From positions 1 through 64,000 of the forward strand of contig JASAMV010000616.1 of the NCBI GenBank assembly GCA_030248065.1: a DNA stretch of 64,000 nucleotides, read 5' to 3'. The notes beneath the pieces are model-generated. The model did not search any database. It worked only from the letters and a program-made list of their open reading frames with translations, and was not told the origin of the DNA. The DNA is from Rhynchonema sp. JSB1_4. Lineage: Eukaryota; Nematoda; Chromadorea; Monhysterida; Xyalidae. Position 1 is the stretch's first letter. Each line of letters begins with the position of its first letter. This document shows, in pieces, positions 18,588 to 31,400 of the stretch. The translations under genes and the position numbers were made by a program.

Positions 18588-21500
18588 TTTGACGCAGTGC
18601 TGATGTGATGCCGGAGGCTTGAAAATTTGGAACCCGAGATCTGTTCACGCCTTTATACCTGATAATCTGCGGAGCATTGGTTGCCTATTGCACAGATCAC
18701 GCCACAATAATGCCGAGGCGACGTGCATTAATGCGCACCGAGTGCTGCCGTGTGACCGTGATGTGTGATGCGCGCAACATCAAGCAACAAACTTTCACTC
18801 AGATATCGAGACACGTGACAATATTCTATTTTCAATCCTCAAAACATCACCCAACTTCGGCTTTCTGAGTGCTTAAACCAGTCTTTCGAAAAATATGCAA
18901 AAAGTGGCTGCTTTTGCGTCACCACGCGAAAAAAAGGAAAAGGCGCGCGCACGCGAAAATGCAAATCTGAGCGCGTCAGAGGGCCTAATCAGATACAACT
19001 TTAACTTTTTGGACGCATCATCATAATGCACGTTTGGGGAAGCAATATTCGTGTGGGGGTGACGGACAGTAAAATTAGGTTAGCATGCAAAGAGAGCCTT
19101 TTGTGATTTTGTGACTTTTGCTCAAAATAGCGACATCATCATTGCGAGGTTAACTTCATTGTGATTCCCGCGCCCAAGCGGTTGGAGGTCAATAAACCTA
19201 ATAATATTAGTGTCAGCTTTGCGACAGATTACTGTATGAGCTTGTACATTGCTCGACGTCTAATGAAAGGAACGCTGGAATCATGGGCACCTAAACATCA
19301 AGCTCTGCGAAGGTACGACAACTTGACTTTCGCCATCACAGAAACTTCACCTTTCCGACGACAGTGATAAATGTAGGTCTAAAAATAAAACTGGAAGTTC
19401 TATCGATGAGCGAACACATCGGCGCACTTTTGAACGCAAATCTGCGCAATCACTGCGTGTTCGAAATCGAACTTTGTGATCGGACCGGTCCGGTCATGCC
19501 TCACTCACGTATACCTACATGGCGCTACTACAATTTCGACCAGCGTAAATAGTGTTCGTTTCGGGTGTCTTGTACATAACGTTGTTCACACTGGCATCAG
19601 TAAATATAGAAATATTCCTAAAACGCAAAAATCATCACGTAACCACTCACAACAAGCCCGAACCGATCTGCAAGTTTGATTTCGCCCCGTACCGATCCGC
19701 GAACGCCCAGACAGGGAAGCCTCCATGGGGAGTTGAGCAGAATTACCACACAGGATGGAAGCGTGCGCACTTTGCGCGGCGCAACCAGGTTGTGCAAAAA
19801 CTATGATAAGACGCTGCGTGTGCAAGAACCTGGAAGTGTCTGGATGTTTTTTGGAGTGAGGAAAAGCGGATTAGAGCACGAAGTTCTGTTAGTATATTCA
19901 CAGGTGGGCGACTGGGCTTGAGCATCATGCAAAGGCTAAGAAGTGGAGGAGGTAAGACTTTCCATTGTATTACAAGACACTCAGACTATGACAGGAGTAT
20001 TCTCATTCCGCCACCAAAATCCCGAAAGACGCAGCACAGTCACAAAACACTGATGAAATACCGATTTATGCGAAATGTGGAAACGTGTGCAGACCATATC
20101 AGATAACAAAATCAAAATTCTGACTCCCGACTTAATCAAGACGCCCAGCGATGGAAGGGAATTTGACGAATTGACTGCAATATGGCTTTGGTGCATGGTG
20201 ACACTTTTTATGCCATTGGTTGGGTGTTCCACGTGCGTTAGCTACCGTACCAAGTAACTTTGTTAAGAATTCTCCAGGATATGATGAATTCATGGTGACG
20301 CGAATCAATTGGTTCAACAAGGCGGATTCGCATGTGAGGTGCGAGGGCACAAGGAACAAACAAACCGAAGATAGCACTTTGTTAGCATTAGATGATGAAA
20401 CAAGAGATGGCACTTTGAAATGGTACGTTGATTGTTTCCTGCGGAGCGCGAAATATTGAACAAAGCACCCATTCAGGGTACAGTCTTCCTTCTTTATAGT
20501 CACATTCGTGAGTGGGATCTGCTGCCAATTTCGGCGAGACAACCACTATGCTGATATTAGAATGATCATTGCACTATGAGTCTGTGGAGCAGCACGGTAC
20601 AGTCAACAGCAGTGACACCCTACATGCTGCTCGATCACTCTATGCAATTAAGTTTGTTAAACGGTCACTAGAAGGAGCGATGACTGTATAATGCTGGCAA
20701 TGTCAACAGGCTAGACGTGCAGCAGGCCAGATTTCTGGAAGCTCAATCAGAGGAACTGTATGACTATAGGTTAGCCTAAAAATGAAGTGGCAAAGTGACG
20801 TGGCAAGTGCACCGGAAGTCCACTTTGATTGACGAATTTTTTGACGCACTTGTACCTACAGTTGCTGCACTGTGTTTGGTAACACTGATTTTGCAGATTT
20901 TCAGGGCCAAAGTTCAAACCGGGTTACCGCATTGTAAACCGTCTTTGGGTCAATCGAAGGCCGAGTTTCCGTTCAACCAAATATACCTTAGTTCTCCATA
21001 TAATACCCGGTGGACCATAGGCTGTTTTGTTTCAAACTTTTTACCCAAATAGAGCTCCGGCATGGCTCTATCGATCATTCGAAAACGTTGCCGAATAAAT
21101 CAATCGGACGAGAGGCTGTATTTGAAAAACTCCGGTCCCGAATTGGAAACTTGACTCCATCCAAACTACATACATTGCACTTTCACGAGAGCTTGTTAAA
21201 AATGAAAAAATGTAGAATGAAGCTTGAAAGTCTCAGTAGTCAAGCAAGTGGATTCCAAATATGGACTAACACTGTTGAAAACAAATAAAATGAAATACAA
21301 CACCTCGCAGGCTGAAGTGGACTTGTTTCAATAATTGGGTCTCCAAATGTGAACGTGGGTACTTTTGCGAGGCACACAATATACCCGTGTGGGCTAAAAT
21401 AAACCAGAGACTTTTATCAGGACGAAAACGGCAGAGTGGGCGGAACTTTTCACAAATGCCTACACGTGCGCTTCACATGTCAGATATAACCAGAGGGAGA

Positions 21501-24500
21501 GAGGGAAAGAATAAGAGATAAAAACGTTGCGGTGTTTCAAAACGGCTGTCAAAATCTTCTTCAGCACCGTAGGGTGTTGTAAAAGTCGAGTTTGAACCTC
21601 TCTTTTTTGGTACCCAAAACCTGCCATTTTTATCAGCGATGCACTCATTTGCAATTACCGTGCGAATAACAAACGTCTCCCTCGGGAGTCCAGAAGAGAG
21701 AGGGAAGAAGGTTCATTCTTTCTGTTGCACGTCCGCTGCTTTCGGTTTGCATGATGGAAAGGTGCATTTTGTTTTTGATAGGCATTTTTTTCAAATGCCT
21801 CACCTAAGTGAGTCTGGTGCCTTATCGGATAGTTCACGCCTCGCTAGGCATGGAGTTGAGTCCTCTTAGCGAGCCTTCACATTGTGCTGTGATCGACATT
21901 TCGTGCTGAAATGTTTCTGTTCTACGGAACACTCCAAAGTAACCGAAAATACCCGGCCTCCGTCGGATCACAATGGTAGGAGAAGGAATGTTGAAGGTTG
22001 CAGAACTTATCAAGTGATCGCTGCTGGTGTTCAACAACTCAAACGAACTGTGAAGCTTAGACTAAAAAAAACAAAAAATAATCTCGAATATAATCTGTTG
22101 AACAAACATTACAGTACCACGTTAGAAACAGGTCTGATTGCATCCTCGACATCTCCAAGGAACATTCCTGTCAGTTGTCAAATTAAGAAAAGTGCGAAAA
22201 AATCGAACCACTCTTGTGGTCCAGCCCACGCAGCAGTCTGCTGATTGACACTACCCCGGTCCCGGGAAGGTGTTACTGGTAACAAAGTTAGGTACGTTGG
22301 AAAAGAGTCTGTCTGGTACGGTACGCAGGTCCTCCGGGAATTTGGACACAGTCATTGCAGTCAGGAACAATACGTTGCGCGCAATCAGAGGCATGTTGAG
22401 GAATGACGTTAGACTATTTGCTTATGCATTCAGTTCGAATAAAATCGGCAGCGGAACAATAATAGTAAGCCCAAGCCTAAACCTAACGATGACTCAAGTC
22501 AACCAGGTCTGAATCGGCCAAGCATGATTTTCTGGGGCGCAAAAGGTAACGGCCCGCGACTAAGGCGTGGAACATGATTGACATCAGTCTCGCTTGGTGC
22601 GATAGAAGAAAACTGAAAGTGAATTGTTCTGCTGCACACACTGGCTTCTGCCAGTGCAGTGTTTCAATTGACTGCACTGCGTCCGAGCAGTTTGATAGGC
22701 GAAAATGGTTCCATCAAAGGTTCGCAACAAAAGATAGAACTAATGTAGGTACCCTAACCCTACAGTATGCATTACATATTACACCGAGGAACAGCACTGA
22801 GCATTAGGCAATTCAATTTACTCGCAGAATAAAACCATGAACCAAACGGATTTCGGGGCTCAGTGTGCGTGTGCCAAAAAAGTTCATAGACCAAGAGTGG
22901 CAAACCGGGGGGGGGGGGGCACCCCTAAAATCGAAGCGGAACGTCATCTCATGTCTATTATGGCACAAAAATGACGTGCGGTGCGTTTGTTTACGCACTT
23001 TGCTGCAGGCAGTTCTCGCAGAAGGTACATATAGGTCATCATAGGTACAGATGTATGTACAATGCAAGTGCTGCACCATCTGACCGTAAAGCTTTGCAAA
23101 ACACATACCTAGACACCCTCAGGCTCGTAATGCGCATATCTTTTCATCTCAGACAAACAGGTCAAAAAATGGTTTGAGAAAATGAATATCAATTACGGTA
23201 GGGTAACAGAGTCTCGCTGAGGTCTATGCCATAGGCACATGGAAGGGTTCTATATTAATCACTGGACCCCATTTAGGGCGGCCTTACGTAAAACTAGGAA
23301 ATAGGAAATAGGAAATATTTCCTATTTCCTAGTTTCGTCTCAAATTTCCTAAAAAAATAGTTTTAACACGTAAAAGATTTCCTATTTTCTAGTTTTACGT
23401 AAAGCCGCCCTTAGGGGGTCCTGCTCCGACGAGGGGCTCTATTCCGGAGGAGATGGGGCTCTGTTCAGGTTTTCACGGCACCTTGCGCTGTAATCTTTAA
23501 GCCTAAGCTCAGCCCGGAAGCCATTGTGGGCCAGCGAGAAAAAACAAAATCACACATTTCGAGGTAAACAAGTTGTCTCTCCCTCTCTGTCTCACCTCAT
23601 GCGTTGCACCAAAATCTAAGTTTTGCGCCTTCGTGCTCCTCTCATAAACAACTATATGTATTTTTATCCAGTGATGTCATCCTAAACTGTGAGTGAAGGA
23701 ACGAAATATTAAGTTTTTGGGTACATCGCACGATGAGGCCCAAGATCGCTCTTAACGTCCGGGGGGTTACCCATCTTTTTATATTCAGGCGCAAGCGGCT
23801 GCAAAAGGCCGCGCAGCATATGCTGAAAAAGAAGAAGCAGCGGCAATCAGTGCGCCTTTGGCTGGCACACCAGGAGCATGAAGATTATTGGGGTCCATTT
23901 TGATATTTCGGAACTAATTTTGGACAGAACAAGGCTGCTGAAAAGTACGTGATCATCTTTGGCGGAACTTACGTGGTGTACCCAAGATTTTTCTAATTGC
24001 GATCTTTGATTTTTCGTCAGCCGCTATACTGAAGTGACGCGCCCAATCAAATATTCCATCCGACTGGATTTTTTTGGGAGAAGATCTTGAGTTCAGATTC
24101 TCTGATCAAAGAAATTCTTCTGTGCCTAACTTTTTGACATGTTCGATTAGGAATAAAAAACTAGGTAGTTTTGCAAATTTCAAACTTCTTTTTTATATCT
24201 CGAGACCCAGTAAATCCTTTTGTCTATGTATATTTCCATACTTTTCGCATGATGGTGTGCTTATGCGTTCGGTGGGTGCTAGCGAATTAAAAAAACTAAA
24301 GCCTTTTTATGAAACAAATGCAATGAAATTATGACAAGAAATGCAGCGGTCACAGAATACAAGGCGTCGGTTGGATTGAAACGTTTCGGGATTTGGAATT
24401 TATTCCAGCTCCACACTTCACAACAAGGTTTCAGTACAATTACGTCAACACATCTCAATCGACTGCGTATGCCCGGCCGCAATGCGACATTGGACAAAGA

Positions 24501-26600
24501 CTTTTTCGCACTTTTTTGCACCGCATTTCGACTGGATTATATGGTTGATGGCACAGCTTTTTGATAGGATTTGGGCCAAGCGGTCAGGCAGAAGATTACA
24601 GCTGCGGTCACAGGAAAAATATTCATTAAAAAGTTTTTTGGTTCGAAATGAATTATATTTCGTTCGTGGTGTACAGGTAAAAACGAAGCCTAAGCCTAAT
24701 TATAGGCGTAATACGGTAACAGCCTGCTAAACATGCATAAGTGGACTAACAATTCAGGCGTTCGAGATTACGATTGGCAAAAGTTTCCTCCTTCAAATAA
24801 AGCCAGCCTCTTTTCGTTTTGAAACAGATTGTCCATTTTTTATCATTGAACATTACTTAGGTTCGTGGTTGCCCGTATCGAATACAGCCGAAGTCGGAAC
24901 GAAATGAAAAGGATGTGCTTAACTTGAACATGATCGAACTACTTGTACGTATACAATCCGTTGGTGTCATGGACATTGTCCAAATTTACAGCAAACTAAG
25001 CAGTATGCGTCAGCGGAACATGCTGTGCGGCCGAGACGTCTGGGCTGGAAGTTTAGTGTGTTCATAGAGCGTGGAGCTGCACAGATAAAAGGACACACAT
25101 CCCACACGCTTGGAACCTTGGTCCGGAAGAATGAGCTCAATGAAATGATTAAAAAGTTTTTATGCGAGGCAGCCTTAGGATTGTCGCGCGCTGTATACCT
25201 TTTTATGTCTCGGCGGCGCAGCATCGTCAGTGTCATTGTGTAATGTGCAAAGTAACGAATTAATGAAGTGAAGAGCCGAACAATTTTTATCTTTGGCGCC
25301 AGCCAGAAAGCTATTACCGGAGTAGGCAGGAGGCCAGAAACAAACTCAGATGTCCAGAAACAATTTAAGCACCCGTAGCGGTGTATACCGCAAACAAGGA
25401 CACACACCATCGACCATCGATACAAACAAATGGGGCACGTCGTGGGCCAAAAACGACTTCACATAGTTCTGCCATGTGTACACAAAAACAAGAGTGGCCG
25501 CATTATTTCTCTGACAAAAGTGGCACATCTTATACCGAAAAGTGTGCAAACTCGAAAGAAAGAGCCCTCGACATTATTGAGAGTCACCATAACACCACGC
25601 TGTAAACACTGCAATGTATGTATTTCTAGATTGAAAAACTGGGGAACTTTAAAAGGCGGCCAAAGTCGGAGGCGCGCCGGGTCAGGGAGAGCGCCAATGC
25701 TCTTTACAGTAAAAAAGAGGAAAGGCTGATTGTGATGAAGTTCACACAGGTCCGTTCGGGAGATCTGCTTGTTATACAATACGATACAGTACTGTCCTAT
25801 AAAAGGCTGTAATGAGGTGCAACGCACCAAGACATCATCAGTGTGGTTGTGGTGAATGCACTAAATAGCCAACTGCGTCGATGGTCCTGTGGGACGACCT
25901 TCATCAACCATTGTACAATTAGCCAGGAAAAAAGTGTCAGAAAAGGTCGCGTGGCGAACGTGCCTTTCGGTTGTTGTTGAGGGGAATATTGTTCTTTTTT
26001 CTGGAAAAGTGGGAAATTTTCAAATCGCGCAAACAACGAACGGTGTCAGTTTTTGGGTCAGAGAGACATCAAGGCTTTGTGGCCTGTTGATGCTGTGAAT
26101 GTGAACTAAATGGCACGAAATGTATGCAGTGAAATAGCAATCCGCGAAACAAATCGTCAGAGCACAGAAAGCCTAAAATCAGAGCAACCTATTTTTAATG
26201 ACTAAGGCTAGACAACATATAAACCTGTGCGCAATTGGTTGTTTCAACACGTTTCCGCGTTACGTCTGACTCACAGTATCAGAGTGCGCAATGCAATGAT
26301 GAGCCCGGGCATTTGGTTGTCACGTGGCTCGCCGCCATCTTGTGTCTTCGCTTTGTGACATCAAAACTTTTGAGTAACAAATTAATATCCGCATTTTCCT
26401 GGCAGGCAAGTCCTGAACGTGAGCGAACATGTTTCAGCGTCAGGAACCCTTTCAGCGCAAGTGCTCAGATGAACCACGAGAGTTTCAGTAACGTTAACCA
26501 TCAAATCGTTTCTTCGAAAAACCAAAATCCGATGAACCACTATAATAAATACGCAAAAAAGTGAAAATAGTGTGTCAAAATTAAAAAAAACTGAACCAAC
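18588..26600. other. Gene-poor 8-kb region (possible long 5' intron of KCC)
   Basis: I see no supportable exon here on either strand. Contents: GCCTAA/TTAGGC words, a G13 run near 22907-22919, the inverted-repeat element at 23273-23413, and fragments of other dispersed repeats. If the exons at 26601-27116 belong to the cotransporter, this is its first intron. Confidence 0.5.
23273..23413. repeat. TTA-flanked GGGCGG miniature element C (AGGAAAT words)
   Basis: This is the cleanest member of the family. TTA flanks both sides; inside, the ends are GGGCGGCCTTACGTAAAAC and its near-exact complement GTTTTACGTAAAGCCGCCC. The arms carry CTAGGAAATAGGAAATAGG iterations with a central AGGAAATATTTCCT palindrome. 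The TTA duplication and short GGGC-type ends suggest the PIF/Harbinger superfamily; that assignment is an inference. Confidence 0.85.
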
Positions 26601-27116
26601 CAGCCACCGACTGCTGACGTTCGAGATGGGGCACCACCGAAGAAACGTTCTGCCCGTTGGATGTACGTGACACCTGAAATAATCAATCCCATCGTGGAAT
26701 TAATTGTGATGTTTTAAAATAAATGAAGAAAAAATAGAGTCTCGGGGCTCGCTTTTATCCGGCCGAGTTCTTAGTTGGACACTGGTTCACAAAGCAACAA
26801 ATTGCAATATCGCGCGATACACACAGATCTCCGAGCAAGTAAGTAAATATAGCGTAACAAGTGGCAGGTCTTTTGTATCATCGCGGTCATCTGGCTGGCT
26901 ATGTCCAACACACGAAGTATAGCCGACTGCAGCCCACCGGGTTCAAGTGCCTCGACCGCAGTCGACTGCGGTAGCCGTTTTAGTGCGCGGCTGTTGTCAC
27001 CGCAGTCAATATGGGGTCTTGAGAAAAATTGAAAAAACAATATAAAGACGCACCTGAAATCGCACTTTGCCCTTTTCGGCCGAATCGGCGGCGACTTTTT
27101 CATCCGTATCAGCCAT
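26601..27116 (-). CDS. kcc: Probable alternative first coding exons of the K-Cl cotransporter
   Basis: Exon 27116-27054 (ATG, 21 codons, MADTDEKVAADSAEKG then KVRFQ) joins exon 26673-26601 (24 codons, VSRTSNGQNVSSVVPH). Donors are GTGCGT and GTTGGT; the acceptor is ATTTCAG. The second exon ends in phase 1 with a G. That matches exactly the phase of cotransporter exon 17194-17124, which begins AT and would give Asp-Ser-Asn-Ile. The acidic, serine-rich composition is typical of SLC12 N-termini. This would be an isoform from an upstream promoter, skipping the 17626-17509 first exon. The alternative is an unrelated gene whose remaining exons I missed. Confidence 0.5.
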
Positions 27117-27892
27117 TTTTGGGCCCAAATTATCGTCGAATTTCCTAATCTTTTTCTGCAATAGTTGTACAAGTTGTTCTTCTTTCTGTCATTGGACATA
27201 AAATAACAAAGTTATCACGTTCAGCATGCAGCCAGCGTGCTGCACATGCTATCACAAGCAAATATACACAATGCGCTAACTTCTGCAGAAGATTTGATAA
27301 GACTGAAACCAGCGCGTACTAAAATAACGCAGATTATTTTGCTCCATAAGCAAAAGCAAGGCTGGAGAAAACAAAAGCACACAAAAATACATAACTGCGT
27401 TACCAACTGAAGCTTGTGACATCTTGACAATAACGTACAGTGTGTATCTACAATCATGAAATATGGCCACCTGCTTTAGCGTATCAAATCAGAGTTATGG
27501 ATGCGTCGGCTCAAAAGAAACAGTTTGAAAAGGCGCAAGTCCTCATCTGGGTAATTTTTGTTCTGGAAATGACGTTCCAATAACGCTGTGGCAGGAGCTT
27601 ATGTATGTAAGGTACAGAGGATAAACAGGGTTGCATGACAACCTCTGTTTACGGCGGCATTACTGGTCTACCTACGTACCTACTATGCATGTACACTTTT
27701 CCGGTTGCTTAGCACTAAGATTTTCTATGCACAATAAGTAAATATCCATGACACTGTATTTCAAGCTTGCGTTGATTATGATTTCCTAACGGTAAAAATG
27801 ACGGCGAACGATAAACAAACGGTAAACAAGGGTATGAGACAATGATCGCTCGCAACTCATGGTGTAAAGCTGGTTTCACAATGCGTGCGGGC

Positions 27893-27927
27893 TGCGGGTT
27901 GCGGGTCAAATCGACCCGCAACCCGCA
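27893..27927. repeat. Perfect 15-bp hairpin
   Basis: Arms TGCGGGTTGCGGGTC (27893-27907) and GACCCGCAACCCGCA (27913-27927) pair perfectly around a 5-base loop. The iterated GCGGGTT word resembles the arms of the nearby GGGCGG elements, and it may be the core of a small decayed relative. Confidence 0.8.
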
Positions 27928-27947
27928 TTTTATCAGTCAGCACGCAC

Positions 27948-28494
27948 TAAGTGCGGACTTAGGTTAAACACGGAAACCGGAACACGGAAATAATTCCCAT
28001 ACAAAATTATTTCACTCATTGCCGTGTCACGGAAATATTTCCTTAGACATTGGGTGACATTTTCGAAACGGTGTAAAGGTGAGTTGGGTGTAAAGGTCGG
28101 TGTAAGCTCAATCGAAAGCTCGGTCGGTGTCAGCTCGGTGTAAACATGAAACATTGCCTGCTGTTAACGTGGAATGTTTCATGTTTACACCGAGCTGACA
28201 CCGACCGAGCTTTCGACCGAGCTTACACCGACCTTTACACCCAACTGAGCTTTACACCGTTTCGAAAATGCCACCCATTATTGCTGTTCGCGTCAACGCA
28301 CAAGCTTTTGACTTCAGCACGCTGGCTTTTGTCATCATCACTCGAAAAATACCGTTAGCATGCCTGCGTTATTTCCGTGTTCCGTGCCACGGAAATATTT
28401 TCGTGTTCCGTAATTTTGAAAATTTTTCACGGAACACAAAACACGGAAATATTTCCGTGTTCCGGTTTCCGTGTTCAACCTAAGTCCGCCCTTA
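27948..28494. repeat. GGGCGG-type miniature element B (CACGGAA words)
   Basis: Outer ends GTGCGGACTTAGGTT (left, after TAA) and AACCTAAGTCCGCCC (right, before TTA) match element A. Next come iterated CACGGAA/TTCCGTG words with CGGAAATATTTCC palindromes on both sides. The centre is a second long inverted repeat (about 28068-28148 against 28178-28262) built of GGTGTAAA and CGGTCGGTGTCAGCTCGGTG words. The whole 547 bp can fold into one interrupted hairpin. Confidence 0.8.
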
Positions 28495-31400
28495 CCCACG
28501 GCACCACACGACACGGCACCAAATGCATTGTGATCAATGTGACGCACAAACGCGCATGCATTGTGAAGGCATACCCTAGATCGGGAAACTTTTGACAAAG
28601 ACCGCATCAAAGTGGTCTCCAAATAAAACGTTCGGAGTGAACGGAAATAACTAAAAGTGAGGCTGATCAAGAGACAAATACATACATACATAGTTATGGT
28701 CATGACAAACTATAAGCTTTAGGCTAAAAGATAAACTTCAACGTTAAAAATTCTTCATGGACAAATGAAATTAAAAAAAACAGCGATCATTAACGTTCGC
28801 GCGCGGGTGTTATCCGAAATAACGCACTACAAATATCCAGAAGACAGTCTTCGTGGCTACAAACACCAGCACCACCAACATGCTTCAACCTGGCTTATGC
28901 TCACCATGTGCAGAAAAACGCTTATTTGGAGCGAATGCTCAAGTAGAAAGCGATAGAATTTAATCAGAGTCCCCAGGCATTATACTTGTTTCAGCTCGGA
29001 ACAGCGCGCAGGCTCCACGCTCAAATTTCCAATTTCACAAGAATGGGTACAAGTGGGCTTGGTTTTGGCGCCAAACTGAGGAATACCAAGAACAAAATGA
29101 GCAACCCAAAAATTGAATTCCGATGATTCAAAAAGGCTCTCAGCACAGCAACCGAATGCAATCGTTCTGATGAAGCTACGAAGGAAATTAACATGGAAAA
29201 GTGGGGTCCACCAACTATGCAAACGATGGGTTGAGTCAAAATCATTGTATATATTTATAGAACGGCCAACCTAGAATTTGGATAGGATAACCACATCCAG
29301 TTGAAGTTTCGAACCGGCATTCACGTGAGTAAATCGTCCGGAGCCATCTTTTGTGAACGGCAACCCATAAATGCTGTAATTTGAAAGATGCACGCAGGAT
29401 AGCCCCCCAGATTGGGATGGAAACCCCACCATCTGAGTGCTCGTCCACCTACATATACCACGCGTGGATATTTTTTATTGCGAAAAGTGGCTCCTGCGCA
29501 ACCGGTCAGTTCCAAAAATAGGCACGCGCGAATTTTCTTGTGCCGTTTTATGGATGATGATGACGCCCAGTGCACGCAGGACAGATGGACTTTGTCAGGT
29601 ACAGTTTGACCCACAGCCTTGGTGGAGTGGCTCCACCCCCAAATCACTCCATGTCGGATGTCTTATTGAAATGACCAAAATGACCGAGCCCAGAACATGT
29701 CATTATGAAGAGGATTGTGAAGCACGCTTGGGCTCTTGAAGCAAGAGAACATTGCAGAACAAACACAAGGCATGGAAAGAAGGAACTGGTCAGGTTCAAT
29801 AGGACAGGACCTGAGAAACCTTCGGCCTGCGGCGGTGCGTTATAAATTGCGTTTTATCGTTGCGCGCGGCTGGGTAGTTTCTGATATATTGAAAACAAAC
29901 ATCTGAAAAAATTCTGCTTCCAATGCACTTTGGCCGCGTGTTCCTCAGATATACACATAAAAATGAAAAAGATCCCGCAGGGTGGCGGGGAATTGAATAT
30001 CCAATTCCATGTTGCTACATACAATACCTTGGCGCACGAACAAACCAACCTTGGAATGCTCAAGATGAAAACCATAACGCCAATATGACGCACCGCACGG
30101 TCTTGAGTTAGATTTCGTACGTGCCAGGTATGGGCATGTACACTCAGACCGCTAGGAACAACAAGTGTCACACTTTTCGTTGTGACAATAGCAAATCGCT
30201 AAACTACGAGATAATGACCACACGTTGCGTCTGTGAGCCAGGCTCAGCTCAACCACTATGTTGGAAGCAACTGTGCTGGCTTCTGTCTTGCTGGAATCAA
30301 CATATGTATTGAGGTATGTAAGTTGATCTCAATACGGTTGCTCGCCTCGTTGCCTCAACAAAACTGACAGTGGATCACGTACGGTCAAAAGAAAAAATAG
30401 CCACTTGGGCAGTTCTATAACTTTGTGCGCTTTGCAATCAAACGCAAGGGTCTCTGTGGTTGTGGTCCCCCAAATCTATGTGATGTACATATACCTGGCC
30501 CTCCAGTCTTCTGCACACAGTGCCGCCAACCAAAAACAGCAATGTACAGCAGCAATGTGTCTCGGAATTAACAGAGCATAGAGCCATACCTACACCAGGT
30601 ATAAAACAGCTGTCTTGGAGCTGGAAGAGCGAAATCAAGCCATCAAGTTGGGGTCTCACTTGTTTAACCTCATCAATGGCCTGAGTGACCAGACGTGCCC
30701 CAAAACCTGTTTGCAGCGTAATCCACACAACGCTCACCGCTTTTGTTCCTCCGACACCAAACTTTTATCAAAGGTAAATGTTTGTACCGAACTGATAAAA
30801 TCACCGGAGCTGCTGCCTGCCGATCTTTTCTTATCTGTAAAGTTGATGCAGAACCACCGTTTTTCCTGCTGTAGCAAGAAGTGAAAATATTTTGACAGTT
30901 CTCTCTGAGTTGATGCAAATTACCCAACGTGTTCAATGCACATGTACATGTAACAAGTCAAAGACACTCGGTGAACTTGGTGATACAAAACAAGGTGATA
31001 CAAAATACACCTACATAAAAACAGCTTGCAGCAATAACGTTTCCGCAATGTCCCACAAAACACCGGTTCGAAAACTCGCATCTTCAATATAAACAAAAGA
31101 TAATCCAAATGGGACTAATGCATGATGCTTCCGGTCAAATAAGCACCAAGTGCCGAAAAAATTTGGAGAAAGAACCTCTCACGGTCTGAGGCTTTTTGGG
31201 TTCGTACCATGAAGGCATGGAGGATCGACCATGCTTTTAGAGAGCGACTGAAAGCAATGGACAATAGGAGCAAAATTGCGGTCTCAACAATGTCATCTGG
31301 GTACACATGCACAAGCAAGGCATCATGGAATAACTTTTTATCCAGTCTGGATTAGAATTTCCATGGACCCCACACGCCGGTCCGGCCGGTTCTCTGTTTT

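Noticed and set aside
20132..20542. 136-codon minus-strand open frame
   Set aside because: No family character and composition typical of chance frames; no splice signals or homologous partner in the window.
22490..22600. Possible mariner/Tc1 transposase remnant (RPSMIFWGAKGNGP on the plus strand)
   Set aside because: It resembles the SVMVWG core of mariner proteins, but the frame closes on both sides and neither the flanking catalytic motifs nor inverted ends could be found. It is too short to annotate.
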